Notes: generated from the letters alone by a model not told the origin. A stretch of 40,449 nt of DNA from an uncultured Clostridia bacterium (GCA_937907055.1 CALCTW010000087.1:1-40449), one strand, 5' to 3'; positions 16,836 to 25,758 are shown, counted from the first letter of the stretch. Program-made: numbers and translations.

Positions 16836-17516
16836 ATGAATATTTTGGATATCATCGGCCCGGTCATGGTCGGGCCTTCCTCCAGTCATACCGCGGGCGC
16901 GGCCCGCATCGGCTATGTGGCGCGCAAGCTGCTGGCGGCGGAGCCTGTTTCCGCGCAGATCACGCTTTACGGCTCCTTTGCCCGCACCTACCGGGGGCAC
17001 GGCACCGATAAGGCGCTGATCGCGGGCATTCTGGGCATGAAGCCGGATGATGAAAGGCTGCCGGACAGCCTGGAGATCGCGAAGGAAAGAAATGTGGATT
17101 TCAGCTTCCGCGTGCAGGAGAGCGAGCCCGGCATCCATCCCAATACCGCGCGGATCGATCTCGCGGCGGCGGACGGCAGCACGGTTTCAGTGGAAGGGGC
17201 GTCGGTCGGCGGCGGCAACATCCTCATCACGCACCTGAACGGTATGGAAAGCGTTTTTACCGGCTCCGCCAACACGCTCATCATTCCGCATCACGATGAG
17301 CCGGGCGTGATCGCGGTGGTCGCGCAGACGCTGGCCCTGTATAATGTCAATATCGGCAATTTCCGCCAGACCCGTGCCCGCAAGGGCGCCATGGCCATGA
17401 TGACCATCGAGGTGGACAGCGATGTGCCGCGTGAATGCATCGAACTGCTGCGCAAGCAGCCCCACATCGCGCACGTGGTCTATCTGCATATCAATACGGA
17501 CGGAGGCGCGTTATGA
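16836..17516 (+). CDS. sdaAB: L-serine dehydratase, iron-sulfur-dependent, beta subunit
   Basis: This 226-residue subunit of the [4Fe-4S] L-serine ammonia-lyase converts L-serine to pyruvate and ammonia. It opens with ILDIIGPVMVGPSSSHTAGA, the conserved beta-domain motif, and ends with an ACT-like domain (PGVIAVVAQTLALYNVNIGN, then a beta strand with MMTIEVD) that may bind serine. Clostridia and bacilli carry this enzyme as two chains; proteobacteria have one fused chain. ATG 16836 follows GAAAGGGA. Its TGA overlaps the alpha-subunit ATG (ATGA), so the two are coupled. Confidence 0.96.
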   Translation: MNILDIIGPVMVGPSSSHTAGAARIGYVARKLLAAEPVSAQITLYGSFARTYRGHGTDKALIAGILGMKPDDERLPDSLEIAKERNVDFSFRVQESEPGIHPNTARIDLAAADGSTVSVEGASVGGGNILITHLNGMESVFTGSANTLIIPHHDEPGVIAVVAQTLALYNVNIGNFRQTRARKGAMAMMTIEVDSDVPRECIELLRKQPHIAHVVYLHINTDGGAL

Positions 17517-18397
17517 TCACCTATGATTCTTTATCCGAACTGGCGAAGGCCGCGGAAGCGGAGGGGATCTCCGTGGCGGAGGTGGTCCTGCGGGATCAGG
17601 CCGGGGAAATGGAGATCAGCCCGGAACAGCTGACCGCCATCATGGATCAGCGTCTTTCCGTGATGATCCAGAGCGCCGCGCGCGGGGGAGACCCGGCGCT
17701 GAAGAGCAACAGCGGTCTGACCGGCGGCGAGGCGGCCTTGATGGCGGCCTACGCTGCCGGCGGGAATACCATCGGCGGCAGCTTCACCTCACGGGCCATG
17801 AGCATCGCGCTGGCGGTGGCCGGCTGCAACGCGGCCATGGGCAAGATCGTGGCCAGCCCCACGGCGGGCAGCTGCGGCATTCTGCCCGCGGCATTGCTGA
17901 CGGCCATGGAGCAGCGTCAGATCCCCCGTGAAAAGATCGTTTCGGCTTTGTTCACCGCCAGCGGTATCGGCATGGTCATCGCGCGCACGGCATCCATCAG
18001 CGGCGCGGAGGGTGGCTGTCAGGCGGAATGCGGCAGCGCGGCCGCCATGGCCGCCGCGGCTCTGTGTGAATTATTCGGCGGCACCCCTGAAATGACCATG
18101 CACGCGGCGGCGCTGGCCATCAAAAACCTGATGGGCCTGGTGTGCGATCCGGTCGCCGGCCTGGTGGAGGTGCCGTGCATCAAGCGCAACGCGGGCGGCG
18201 TGATGATCGCCATTGCCGCGGCGGATATGGTGCTGGCAGGCATCCGCAGCAAGATCCCGCCGGACGAGGTGCTGACCGCCATGAAGGCCGTGGGGGACAG
18301 CATGCCCTGCGCGCTTCGCGAAACGGCACAGGGCGGTCTCGCGGCCACCCCCTGCGGCTCCAGGATCGCGCAGGATATCTTCAGCAGCCGTACATGA
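17513..18397 (+). CDS. sdaAA: L-serine dehydratase, iron-sulfur-dependent, alpha subunit
   Basis: This 294-residue catalytic subunit carries the [4Fe-4S] cluster. Cys169, Cys211 and Cys222, in GGCQAECG and VCDPVAGLVEVPC, have the 42- and 11-residue spacing of the cluster ligands known in one-chain serine dehydratases. SPTAGSCGILPAAL is also a family hallmark. The frame is open further upstream (from 17435), but the ATG at 17513 is correct. It overlaps the beta-subunit stop as ATGA, has GGAGG seven bases before it and starts with the normal N-terminus (ITYDSLSEL). A strong inverted repeat follows at 18428-18472. Confidence 0.96.
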   Translation: MITYDSLSELAKAAEAEGISVAEVVLRDQAGEMEISPEQLTAIMDQRLSVMIQSAARGGDPALKSNSGLTGGEAALMAAYAAGGNTIGGSFTSRAMSIALAVAGCNAAMGKIVASPTAGSCGILPAALLTAMEQRQIPREKIVSALFTASGIGMVIARTASISGAEGGCQAECGSAAAMAAAALCELFGGTPEMTMHAAALAIKNLMGLVCDPVAGLVEVPCIKRNAGGVMIAIAAADMVLAGIRSKIPPDEVLTAMKAVGDSMPCALRETAQGGLAATPCGSRIAQDIFSSRT

Positions 18398-18427
18398 TAT
18401 GGGAAACAGCACGGCACACAAATAAAT

Positions 18428-18476
18428 GAGGAGCTGTGAAAGAACGTTGATTACATTCTCTCACAGCTCCTCTTTC
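18428..18476 (+). terminator. Stem-loop between convergent sdaAA and HIT genes
   Basis: A 12-bp perfect inverted repeat, GAGGAGCTGTGA (18428-18439) with TCACAGCTCCTC (18461-18472), has a 21-base loop and is followed by TTTCTG. The T-tract is short and the loop long, so termination strength is uncertain. Its position between two convergent genes supports a terminator role. Confidence 0.65.
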
Positions 18477-18533
18477 TGTCATGCTTATCTTCATAACAGT
18501 GCCGGTCAGGGTCTTTTTTGTATTGTGATCCTC

Positions 18534-18875
18534 TTACGCCATTTTGTCTTCCATCTGACGGCCGCCGAGGATGTGGAAGTGCAGGTGATGCACGCTCTGG
18601 CAGGCATCCGGGCCGCAGTTGCTCACCACGCGGTAGCCGTTCTCCAGCCCCTCCTGTTTGGCAATGACGCCGATGGCCTTGATGCAGGCGCAGAGCGCGG
18701 TATCGCCCAGTTCGCCGGCTTCGCCGATGTTGGCCACATGGGTCTTCGGGATCACCAGCACATGGGTGGGCGCCTGGGGATTGATATCCCGGAAGGCATA
18801 GCAGTATTCATCCTCGTACACCTTGGCAGAGGGGATATCCCCCTTGATGATCTTGCAGAAAAGACAGTTATCCAT
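18534..18875 (-). CDS. HIT family nucleotide-binding hydrolase (HinT-like)
   Basis: This 113-residue histidine-triad protein has the HHLHFHIL motif (HxHxH) near the C-terminus and an N-terminal CLFCKII that often binds zinc in this family. Members hydrolyse nucleoside phosphoramidates or adenylylated compounds. The frame is open upstream, but the ATG at 18875 (MDNCLFCK) is preferred. GGAGGT lies eight bases upstream, and the extra N-terminal residues of a longer reading overlap the end of mtaB and are not conserved in kind. Last gene of the minus-strand run mtaB-HIT, 43 bp after the mtaB stop. Confidence 0.93.
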   Translation of the reverse strand: MDNCLFCKIIKGDIPSAKVYEDEYCYAFRDINPQAPTHVLVIPKTHVANIGEAGELGDTALCACIKAIGVIAKQEGLENGYRVVSNCGPDACQSVHHLHFHILGGRQMEDKMA

Positions 18876-18918
18876 ATCGATTACCTCCATTCGATACCGC
18901 GTGAGCGGCTGTATGTAT

Positions 18919-20190
18919 TTATTCTTCCGCGGTCCCCCATACGCCTTCTTCATCGGCGCCGGTGATCCGCACATTCAGGGTCTGACCCATTTGGCTTCCG
19001 GGCACGCGGCAGGAAACATAGTTGGCCGTGTAGCCGCTCTCGTCATCCTCAATGGGGATCTGCTGCACGGTGCCGATCAGAGAACGATGGAAATCAAGCG
19101 CGTGCCGCTTGCCGATCGCGATCAGTTCGCGGGTGCGCTCCTCCTTCACGGCCTTGGTCAGCTGTCCGCCCATTTCGGCGGCCTTCGTGCCCTTCCTGCG
19201 GCTGTAGGGGAATACGTGCAGCCGGGAGAAGGCGATCTTTTCGCAAAAATCGCAGGTCTGCCGGAAGTCCTCCTCCGTTTCGCCGGGGAAGCCGCAGATG
19301 ACATCGGTGGTCATGGCGCAGCCGGGGAAATACCGCCGCAGCAGCGCGGCCGCGGCCTCGAATTCCGCCGTTGTGTATCGTCTGCGCATGGCCTGCAGAA
19401 TGGTATCGCTGCCGCTTTGCAGCGCCAGATGGAACTGCGGGCACACTTTTCCGATCGCGGCGATGCCTTTAACAAAATCCTCGGTGGCGATCACAGGCTC
19501 CAGCGAGCCCAGGCGGATCCGCTCCACACCGTCCACATCACAGGCCTTCACGGCATCCAGCAGCGTGGAGCCGTCCTTCAGATCCCGTCCGTAACTCGTC
19601 AGGTGGATGCCGGTCAGCACCAATTCATGAAAGCCTTTCCCGGCAAGGGTCAGGGCTTCGGTATGGATATCCTCCGGCGTTCTGCTGCGGATGCCGCCGC
19701 GCACGGAGGGGATGATGCAATAGGTGCAGTAGCGGTCGCAGCCCTCCTGGATCTTCAGCACGGCGCGTGTGTGGCCTTCGTGCGCGGTGATGAACAGCGG
19801 TTCATACGGCGCGCGCAGGATGTCCTGCACGGCGCAGATGCTTTCGCCCTTCTCCATTGCCTCATGCAGCAGGCTGACGACCTCGCCGCGGCGGCTGTTG
19901 CCGATGATCAGCCTCGCGCCGGTATTCAGCAGCTCCGCGCCGTCCCGCTGGGCCAGACAGCCGGCGATGACCACCTGCGCGTCCGGGTTCTTTTTAAAGC
20001 AGCGGCGCACGGCCTGCAGGCTTTTTTTATCGCCCGTGCCGGTGACTGTGCAGGTGTTCACCACATACACATCGGCCGGGCCGTCAAAGGGTACATTCTC
20101 ATAGCCGCTCTGCAGAAAGATCTCCAGCATGGCCTGACTGTCATACTGGTTCACCTTGCAGCCGAGCGTGTGAAACGCAACTGTGGGCAT
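18919..20190 (-). CDS. mtaB: tRNA t6A37 methylthiotransferase MtaB
   Basis: This 423-residue radical SAM methylthiotransferase converts t6A37 to ms2t6A in tRNAs that read ANN codons. The N-terminal UPF0004 domain has its cluster cysteines Cys11 (LGCKVNQYDS), Cys47 (NTCTVT) and Cys78 (AGCLAQ). The radical SAM cluster is CDRYCTYC (Cys151, Cys155, Cys158), and a TRAM-like RNA-binding tail follows. The LGCKVN start with NTCTVT separates MtaB from MiaB and RimO. The ribosome binding site is a weak GGAAAGAAG. It sits between rsmE and the HIT gene. Confidence 0.95.
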   Translation of the reverse strand: MPTVAFHTLGCKVNQYDSQAMLEIFLQSGYENVPFDGPADVYVVNTCTVTGTGDKKSLQAVRRCFKKNPDAQVVIAGCLAQRDGAELLNTGARLIIGNSRRGEVVSLLHEAMEKGESICAVQDILRAPYEPLFITAHEGHTRAVLKIQEGCDRYCTYCIIPSVRGGIRSRTPEDIHTEALTLAGKGFHELVLTGIHLTSYGRDLKDGSTLLDAVKACDVDGVERIRLGSLEPVIATEDFVKGIAAIGKVCPQFHLALQSGSDTILQAMRRRYTTAEFEAAAALLRRYFPGCAMTTDVICGFPGETEEDFRQTCDFCEKIAFSRLHVFPYSRRKGTKAAEMGGQLTKAVKEERTRELIAIGKRHALDFHRSLIGTVQQIPIEDDESGYTANYVSCRVPGSQMGQTLNVRITGADEEGVWGTAEE

Positions 20191-20272
20191 TGATATCTTC
20201 TTTCCGGATCCGCAAAGGGAACGGCCTTCGCCGCGCCTTCCGGGGCCCGTATGATTCTTCGTTGTTGATCGG

Positions 20273-20980
20273 TTATTCCATATTGCCGCTGATGCACATC
20301 AGCGCGATCAGCGCGGCCAGACCGGCGGTCTCCGTGCGGAAGATGCGCGGGCCCAGCGTGACGGGCACGGCCTGCATCTGCTCCACCTCGCGGGGGCTCA
20401 TGCCGCCCTCCGGGCCGATCACGATGGCAACGTCCTTCTGACCGTGCCATGCCTGACGGATGCCGTTGTGCTCGGCTTCCTCCCAGGGCACCAGCACCAG
20501 CTCGTGCTGACGGAGCAGCGCGGGCAATTGTTTGCCGCTCACAGGCAGCGCCATTTCGGGCACCGCGGCGCGTCCGCTCTGCTTGGCGGCCTCGTTCATG
20601 ATCCGCTGCCAGCGCTGCTGCTTCTTTTCGGCATCCTTGCCGCTGATCACGCTCACGCTCCGCTCCATCTGAACGGGCACGATGCGCGTGATCCCGGCCT
20701 CCGTGCATTTCTGGGCGATCAGGTCCATCTTGTCGCCCTTGGGCACGCCCTGATACAGCGTCACCTTCACATCCGGCTCGGGGGAGGGAAGCGGCGTCTC
20801 GTTCACGGTCACGATCCCGTTTTCGGCATCGGTCATCACGCCTTCGTAGATCAGCCCTTCGCAGATGATCTCACACGCTTCGCCCTCCCGGATGCGCAGC
20901 ACCCGCAGGGCGTGATGGGCTTCCTCGGCGGACAGCACAGCCTGACCGTTCTCTATCTTTTCAGCGAAAAACCTTGCCAT
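20273..20980 (-). CDS. rsmE: 16S rRNA (uracil-1498-N3)-methyltransferase
   Basis: This 235-residue SPOUT-class methyltransferase modifies U1498 of 16S rRNA in the decoding region. The SPOUT knot motifs are clear: IGPEGGMSPREVE and LGPRIFRTETAGLAALI near the C-terminus. The N-terminal PUA-like part holds HHALRVLRIREG. Length is normal (230-250). It lies 12 bp after prmA, its usual partner in Firmicutes, so the two are cotranscribed. Confidence 0.96.
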   Translation of the reverse strand: MARFFAEKIENGQAVLSAEEAHHALRVLRIREGEACEIICEGLIYEGVMTDAENGIVTVNETPLPSPEPDVKVTLYQGVPKGDKMDLIAQKCTEAGITRIVPVQMERSVSVISGKDAEKKQQRWQRIMNEAAKQSGRAAVPEMALPVSGKQLPALLRQHELVLVPWEEAEHNGIRQAWHGQKDVAIVIGPEGGMSPREVEQMQAVPVTLGPRIFRTETAGLAALIALMCISGNME

Positions 20981-20992
20981 GGCCTGCCTCCG

Positions 20993-21925
20993 TCAAACGC
21001 GGGAGGCGATGGCGACCCAGTCGCCCTTATGACGCACTTCCAGCAGCTCATAGCCGGCGGCGGTCAGGGCGTTTCGCACATCCTGCTCGGCCTCGGCAAT
21101 GATGCCGCTGCAGATGAACAGGCTGCCCTTGACAAGATGATTCTTCAGCGGCGCGGCCAGCATGCAGATCACGGGAGCCAGAATATTGGCCACCGCGAAA
21201 TCAAACACTTCGTTCAGGCCCTGCAGCAGATCGCCCTGACGCACGTCGATGGCATCCTTCACGCCGCAGCGCTCCACGTTTTCCTTGGCCACGCGCACGG
21301 CATCCGGATCGATATCCACAGCCACTACATCCTTCGCGCCCAGCTTGGCCGCCGCGATGGCGAGGATGCCGCTGCCGGTGCCGACATCCAGCATTTTGCC
21401 GCCGCGGTAATACTGCTCGATCATTTCGGTGCACATGGCGGTCGTTTCATGCGTGCCGGTACCGAAGGCCATGCCGGGATCCAGCTCGATGATGATGTCG
21501 CCCTCTTCAGGCTCCCAGTTTTCCCAGCTGGGCTTGATCACCAGATGCGCGCCGAGGCGGAAGGGCTTGTAGAACTGCTTCCAGCATTCGCTCCAGTCCT
21601 TGCTCTCCACTTCCTGGCTGCTCACCGTCAGCGTGCCCATTTCCAGACCGCTGTTCTTCAGCGCCTCCAGGTTTTCCTGCATCTTTTCCAGTGTGGGGCG
21701 CAGCTGCTCGTTGGTCTCAAACCACACCTTCACTTCCACGTCCTCGGGCATGGCGTCGATCACGCTCTGATCCATCAGCTCCCACATGTTGGTGGGCTTG
21801 GAGGGGTCGGGCAGGTCGGCTCTGTCCAGGATCTGCGTGCCCATGGCGCCCAGATCCATCAGCATGTTGCTCACGGTCTCCGCGCCCTGTGTGGTTGTGG
21901 AGATGGTCAATTCGATATAATCCAT
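20993..21925 (-). CDS. prmA: Ribosomal protein L11 methyltransferase
   Basis: This 310-residue SAM-dependent enzyme trimethylates ribosomal protein L11. The SAM site is LDVGTGSGILAIAA followed by VVAVDIDPDAV, and the PrmA-specific DPGMAFGTGTHETT and a methyltransferase motif IV of the type VANILAPV are present. The N-terminal substrate-recognition part (1-120) starts MDYIELTISTTTQGAETV. AGAGGA lies nine bases before the ATG. Length matches the family. It is followed by rsmE and mtaB; together these modify ribosome and tRNA. Confidence 0.96.
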   Translation of the reverse strand: MDYIELTISTTTQGAETVSNMLMDLGAMGTQILDRADLPDPSKPTNMWELMDQSVIDAMPEDVEVKVWFETNEQLRPTLEKMQENLEALKNSGLEMGTLTVSSQEVESKDWSECWKQFYKPFRLGAHLVIKPSWENWEPEEGDIIIELDPGMAFGTGTHETTAMCTEMIEQYYRGGKMLDVGTGSGILAIAAAKLGAKDVVAVDIDPDAVRVAKENVERCGVKDAIDVRQGDLLQGLNEVFDFAVANILAPVICMLAAPLKNHLVKGSLFICSGIIAEAEQDVRNALTAAGYELLEVRHKGDWVAIASRV

Positions 21926-22022
21926 CAGGCTTTTCCTCTTTTCGGGTTTTGTTTTTTCCGTTCCGCCGCCGGTCTTTTCCGCGTCCCGGGGCGGTCCGGA
22001 GGATCCCTTATATATCAGGATA

Positions 22023-22046
22023 CCCGGCCGGGTGCTTCCGGCCGGG
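22023..22046 (-). terminator. GC-rich stem-loop after the SH3b gene
   Basis: A perfect 9-bp stem, CCCGGCCGG (22023-22031) with CCGGCCGGG (22038-22046), has a six-base loop and lies 15 bp after the stop of the SH3b gene. On the minus strand it is followed by TATCCTGATATAT, which is not a clean T-tract. It may terminate weakly or only stabilise the RNA, so prmA may still be read from upstream. Confidence 0.5.
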
Positions 22047-22060
22047 GAAAGGGCGTTTGT

Positions 22061-23185
22061 TTATTTGAGGAACTGGGTCATCATATAACCCGTGGTGCCG
22101 TTGTAGGTCACCTTGCACCAGGTATCGCCGGGAATGACCACGGTGATGATGCTGCCGCTGGGTACCTTGCTCAGCACGGTGCTGCTCTGCGAGGCGTTCT
22201 TGCGCAGGTTGACATAGCTGCCGCCGTTCTGCACGGTCCGGCAGGTGGTGGCATCGTACACGTCGATCAGTTTGGTCATGATATAGCCGGTCAGGCCGCT
22301 GCTCTTGCCGTACACCTTGCACCATTCGCTGCCGGCCATGATGATCTCAAAGCGCAGGCCGTTGGCGCACTTTTTCAGCAGGGCGGAGGAGACGGAAGCG
22401 CTCTTGCGCAGGTTGGCGTAGTTGTCATTGCGGTTGTGGATATAGCAGTAACCGCTCGTGTAGGGCGTGGGGCCCGGCGGAACGGGGGTGGGCCCGGCGG
22501 AAAGCATGCTGCTCATCATGAAGCCGGTCGCGCCGTTCACGCTCACCTTCCAGAAGGTATTGCCCTTCAGCAGCACATTGACCAGCGTGCCGTTGGAATA
22601 CTGCCCCAGAATGGAAGCGGTGGAGGAGGGGGCGGCGCGCAGGTTCAGCTTGCCGCTGTTGCCGGTGGAAACATAGGCTGTGGTCTTGGAGGTGGATCCG
22701 CCGCCCTGCAGCTTGATGTACTGGCTCATGAAATAACCCTCGGCGCTGCCCACCGTCACGTGATACCAGCCGGTCACACTGCTGTCCAGCACGGTGCACA
22801 GGGTGCCGTTGTAGTAATAGCCCACAACGGGCGCGGCGGTGGAGGGGTACTGACGCAGATTCAGGAACTGTGTGGCCTTGGGGTTGTTCACCACGCCGGT
22901 CGTGCCCACAACGGAGCCGCCGCCGGTGGAAAGCAGGCTCTTGCTCATATATCCCAGCTTATCGCCGCCGACCGGCTGCACATAATACCAGTCGCCGCTT
23001 TCGCCCAGCACCTGCATCCAGCTGCCGTTGGTATAGCTGGCCAGCCAGTTGTATTGCGTGCCGGGGCCGGTGCGCAGGTTGGCGCTGCTGGAGGTCACGC
23101 ACGCGTAATCCTCCGCCAGCGCCGCGCTCACCGCCAGCAGCAGGGTGATCAGTGTCGCCAGGATCAGTTTTTTGAACATTCTCAT
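22061..23185 (-). CDS. Secreted protein with five SH3b repeats
   Basis: This 374-residue protein has a clear signal peptide (KK, then a hydrophobic stretch at 7-20, with a likely cut after ALA at about residue 24). It is followed by five bacterial SH3 (SH3b) modules. Each has an NLR core: ANLRTGPG, LNLRQYPS, LNLRAAPS, ANLRKSAS and VNLRKNAS. A proline-rich linker (PTPVPPGPTP) separates modules three and four. SH3b modules usually bind cell-wall peptide or glycan; no catalytic domain is present. AGGGAG precedes the ATG. It is an outlier among the RNA-modification genes around it. Confidence 0.88.
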   Translation of the reverse strand: MRMFKKLILATLITLLLAVSAALAEDYACVTSSSANLRTGPGTQYNWLASYTNGSWMQVLGESGDWYYVQPVGGDKLGYMSKSLLSTGGGSVVGTTGVVNNPKATQFLNLRQYPSTAAPVVGYYYNGTLCTVLDSSVTGWYHVTVGSAEGYFMSQYIKLQGGGSTSKTTAYVSTGNSGKLNLRAAPSSTASILGQYSNGTLVNVLLKGNTFWKVSVNGATGFMMSSMLSAGPTPVPPGPTPYTSGYCYIHNRNDNYANLRKSASVSSALLKKCANGLRFEIIMAGSEWCKVYGKSSGLTGYIMTKLIDVYDATTCRTVQNGGSYVNLRKNASQSSTVLSKVPSGSIITVVIPGDTWCKVTYNGTTGYMMTQFLK

Positions 23186-23303
23186 GTGGTTCTCTCCCTT
23201 CGCGGCATCCTCCCGGAGGAAAAGGCCGCCTGTTTCCTTGGATACTGATAGAACGAGACGGAGGGTGCTTTCCTTCCCGGTCCCGTGAATTTTCTGTCCT
23301 GTC

Positions 23304-24534
23304 TCAGTCCATCAGCCGGATGAGCACCTGATTCTGCAGATCCATGCCCGCGCGGGTCAGCCGGCAGGATCCATTCTCATATACGATCAGCCCGTCCCGG
23401 ACGGAGGGCTCCAGCTGCTTTCCGAAGGCTTCCTTCAAGGACACGCCGTGCATCTCCTCAAAGGCTTTTTCATTCACGCCCTTCATCATGCGCAACCCAA
23501 GCATCATGCTTTCAAACCGCTCGTCTTCGGGGCCGATCACTTCTGTTTCGGCGGCTTCGCCCTTCAGATAGGCTTCGTAGGAGAGCGGGTTGCGGGCGCG
23601 GACACCGTTTAAAAACTCCGCCGCGGCGCAGCCGATGCCCAGATACTCTCTTCTTTCCCAGCAGTGCACATTGTGCAGGCATTCGCGGCCGGGCTTCGCG
23701 AAATTGCTGATCTCGTAGTGGATCATCCCGGCGTTTTCGGCTTTTCGCATGCACATCTCGTACATGGCCCGCTCGGTCTCTTCATCCGGGAGCGCCAGTT
23801 CGCCCCGGTCGATCGCCGCGGTCAGCGGCGTGCCCTCCTCACAGATCAGCCCGTAGCAGGAAAGGTGGGTGATTCCCTCATTCAGCAGGATGTCCAGCGT
23901 TTCCGAAAGATCCTGCAAAGTCTGCCCCGGCAGGCCGAACATCACATCACAGTTGATGTTTGTAAAACCGGCGTTCCGGATCAGCTTCAGGGTCTCCATC
24001 GTCTGTCCGGCGGTGTGGATGCGCCCCAGCGTGGTCAGAAGATGATCCTGCATTGCCTGCGCGCCCATGGACACACGGTTGATACCGCCTTCCCGCAGCA
24101 CGGCTAAAAAATCCGCCGTGACGGTGCCGGGGTTCATTTCGCAGCTCATTTCCGCGTCCTCTTCCACCGTAAAGCAGCTTCGGACCGCGTCCAGCAGACG
24201 CTTCAGTTCGTCCATCGTCAGCTCACGCCGCGAATGCGAATCGTCGGGCCGGAGTCGCACCCCTTCCCACGGATCGTATTCGAGGTCCGGGCCGCAGCAG
24301 GCTGGGCGTGCCGCCGCCGATAAACAGGGTATCGACCGACCTTCCCTGAAGGGAGGGGGCCTTTGACTGCATTTCGCGGATCACGCGGTCCACATATGTG
24401 TCCTGCGTATCCGTCAGGCCGCAGAAGGAGGTAAAGTCGCAGTAGCGGCACTTGCGCGCGCAGTAGGGGATGTGCAGATACAGCCCGACCGGCTGTTTTT
24501 GATGCTGTGCGGTCATGAGCGCGGCGGCCTGCAT
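23304..24534 (-). pseudogene. hemW: HemW-like radical SAM protein, broken by a frameshift
   Basis: Two overlapping frames together make one HemW (haem chaperone, HemN family). The N-terminal part (24534 down to 24223) has the radical SAM motif CARKCRYC (Cys25, Cys29, Cys32) and GGGTPSLL, then runs into unrelated sequence and stops. The rest (frame open to 23304) resumes with MDELKRLLDAV, EMNPGTV, GRIHTAGQT and GLPGQT. Between LL (24295-24300) and MDEL (24213-24215) lie 76 extra bases (24219-24294), which shift the frame by one. Without them the join would read TPSLL-T-MDELKRLL, as in normal HemW. The first ATG is one base after the upstream stop and has no clear ribosome binding site. Either a true pseudogene, or a lineage loop plus a one-base error. 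Confidence 0.82.
24219..24294 (-). other. 76-nt extra segment within hemW, imperfect inverted repeat
   Basis: The segment is bounded by GCTG at each side (ctGCTGcgg and gaGCTGacg on the minus strand). It can fold as an imperfect hairpin in which the CGAAT..CGA and CGTGGG segments pair with the CCC.ACG..TCG and ATTCG segments around a loop of about 17 bases. In the downstream frame it also reads without stops as GPDLEYDPWEGVRLRPDDSH and so on, so it could be coding. No second copy was noticed in the window. Confidence 0.5.
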
Positions 24535-24535
24535 G

Positions 24536-25669
24536 TCAGTTCAGCTTGACGGCGTAGATGTCCGGGCCGCTCGCCAGCAGGGCGGTGCCGTCCTTCAGCA
24601 GGCACAGGAAGCCTGTGATGCCGCGGGAGCCCACCGTGCCCAGATCAATGGCGCTGAAGCGCTGCGCGTTGACCGCGGAGCGGTAGATGGTGCTGTTTGA
24701 GAAGGCGTAAATGGCGTTGTTGTAGATCACCGCGCCCACACAGGCGTTGGGCAGGGTGTACAGCTTGTCCGTATTGCCGGAAAGATAGCGCAGATCGGTC
24801 AGCGCGTCCATTTCGCCCACCTGATTGGCGCGGGCGTAGAGCATCTGCAGATTGCCCTTCTGATCGGTATCGTGGATCAGGATCCAGCCGTAGATCAGCT
24901 GGCTGGCAGAGGTGTTTTCCGTGCCGTGGTAATCAAAATGGCGCAGGCGCTGGGTGCTGATGATGTTCAGATCCTGATTGGCGTAGAGGATCCTGTATAC
25001 CAGATTTTCGCCCAGACTGACCACTCCGTTGTCCGTCACGCCCACGTTGTAGGTGCGCAGCAGGATGTTCGGCACCGTGCCGTACACATCCAGAGAAGTG
25101 GTCCACAGATAATCGCCGCCCGCGAAGAAGCCGGCGTCCAGCAGCATCATATCTACATAATGGGAGGATTCGCTGTCCACCGTATTGCCGTCAATGTCCT
25201 TCACATACAGCGTGGGGTCGATATCCTCGCCCGTCACCACGGCGATATAGCGGTTGCCGCAGCGCACGAACTGGATGGTATCCGTCAGCTGGCTGTTATA
25301 GGTGGTCACGCCCTTGCTGTTGATGATCACCAGCTTGGTGCCGGCCCACGCGGCCACGATGTTATCGCTCGCGGTAAAATGCGCGCCGCTGCCGATGGCG
25401 TTGCTCCATTGCAGGCTGTTGCCGGTATCGTAGCAGTACAGCACGCTGTTGTCGTAATACAGATAATTGTTGCCGAAGGGGGTCACATACTGGGAGCTGG
25501 TCCCGTGATCCAGCTTGCGCAGCACGGGGGAGCCGCCGCGGTTGAAGGTGCCCGTAAAAACAAGGAGCAGGACGATCGCCAGAATGATGACGGCGGCGCT
25601 CCCCGCGAGCAGAAGGACGCGGGTCAGATTGGTTTTATTTTCGTGATGATCCTGTATATTCAGACGCAT
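24536..25669 (-). CDS. DUF5711-like membrane-anchored beta-propeller protein
   Basis: This 377-residue protein has a short cytoplasmic start, one strong membrane helix (about residues 18-40, VLLLAGSAAVIILAIVLLLV) and an outer domain with repeated beta-strand units such as NNYLYYDNSVLYCYD and GTKLVIINSKGVTTYN. The layout resembles the clostridial DUF5711 family of propeller-like proteins. Function is unknown. It is the first gene after the consensus promoter at 25759-25787 and its stop lies one base before hemW. The family name rests on recall of the pattern, not on a search. Confidence 0.7.
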   Translation of the reverse strand: MRLNIQDHHENKTNLTRVLLLAGSAAVIILAIVLLLVFTGTFNRGGSPVLRKLDHGTSSQYVTPFGNNYLYYDNSVLYCYDTGNSLQWSNAIGSGAHFTASDNIVAAWAGTKLVIINSKGVTTYNSQLTDTIQFVRCGNRYIAVVTGEDIDPTLYVKDIDGNTVDSESSHYVDMMLLDAGFFAGGDYLWTTSLDVYGTVPNILLRTYNVGVTDNGVVSLGENLVYRILYANQDLNIISTQRLRHFDYHGTENTSASQLIYGWILIHDTDQKGNLQMLYARANQVGEMDALTDLRYLSGNTDKLYTLPNACVGAVIYNNAIYAFSNSTIYRSAVNAQRFSAIDLGTVGSRGITGFLCLLKDGTALLASGPDIYAVKLN

Positions 25670-25734
25670 TGTTTTCTCCCGGCCGAGAGCCGTGTTTTCG
25701 TTCGTTGATCAGGGGTTCCTGTCCGCATAACAGA

Positions 25735-25750
25735 CATAATGCCCATTATG
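25735..25750 (-). promoter_or_regulatory. 16-bp palindrome at the transcription start, possible operator
   Basis: CATAATG (25735-25741), CC, CATTATG (25744-25750) is a perfect inverted repeat. It begins about nine bases beyond the -10 box of the minus-strand promoter, so it covers roughly +2 to +17. A bound repressor there would block transcription. A role as an RNA hairpin at the very 5' end is the alternative. Confidence 0.5.
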
Positions 25751-25758
25751 ATTCTTTC

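Noticed and set aside
17435..17512. Upstream extension of sdaAA to 17435
   Set aside because: The ATG at 17513 has GGAGG in place, overlaps the beta-subunit stop and gives the normal family start.
18876..18974. 33-residue N-terminal extension of the HIT protein
   Set aside because: It overlaps the end of mtaB and lacks a ribosome binding site; GGAGGT marks the start at 18875.
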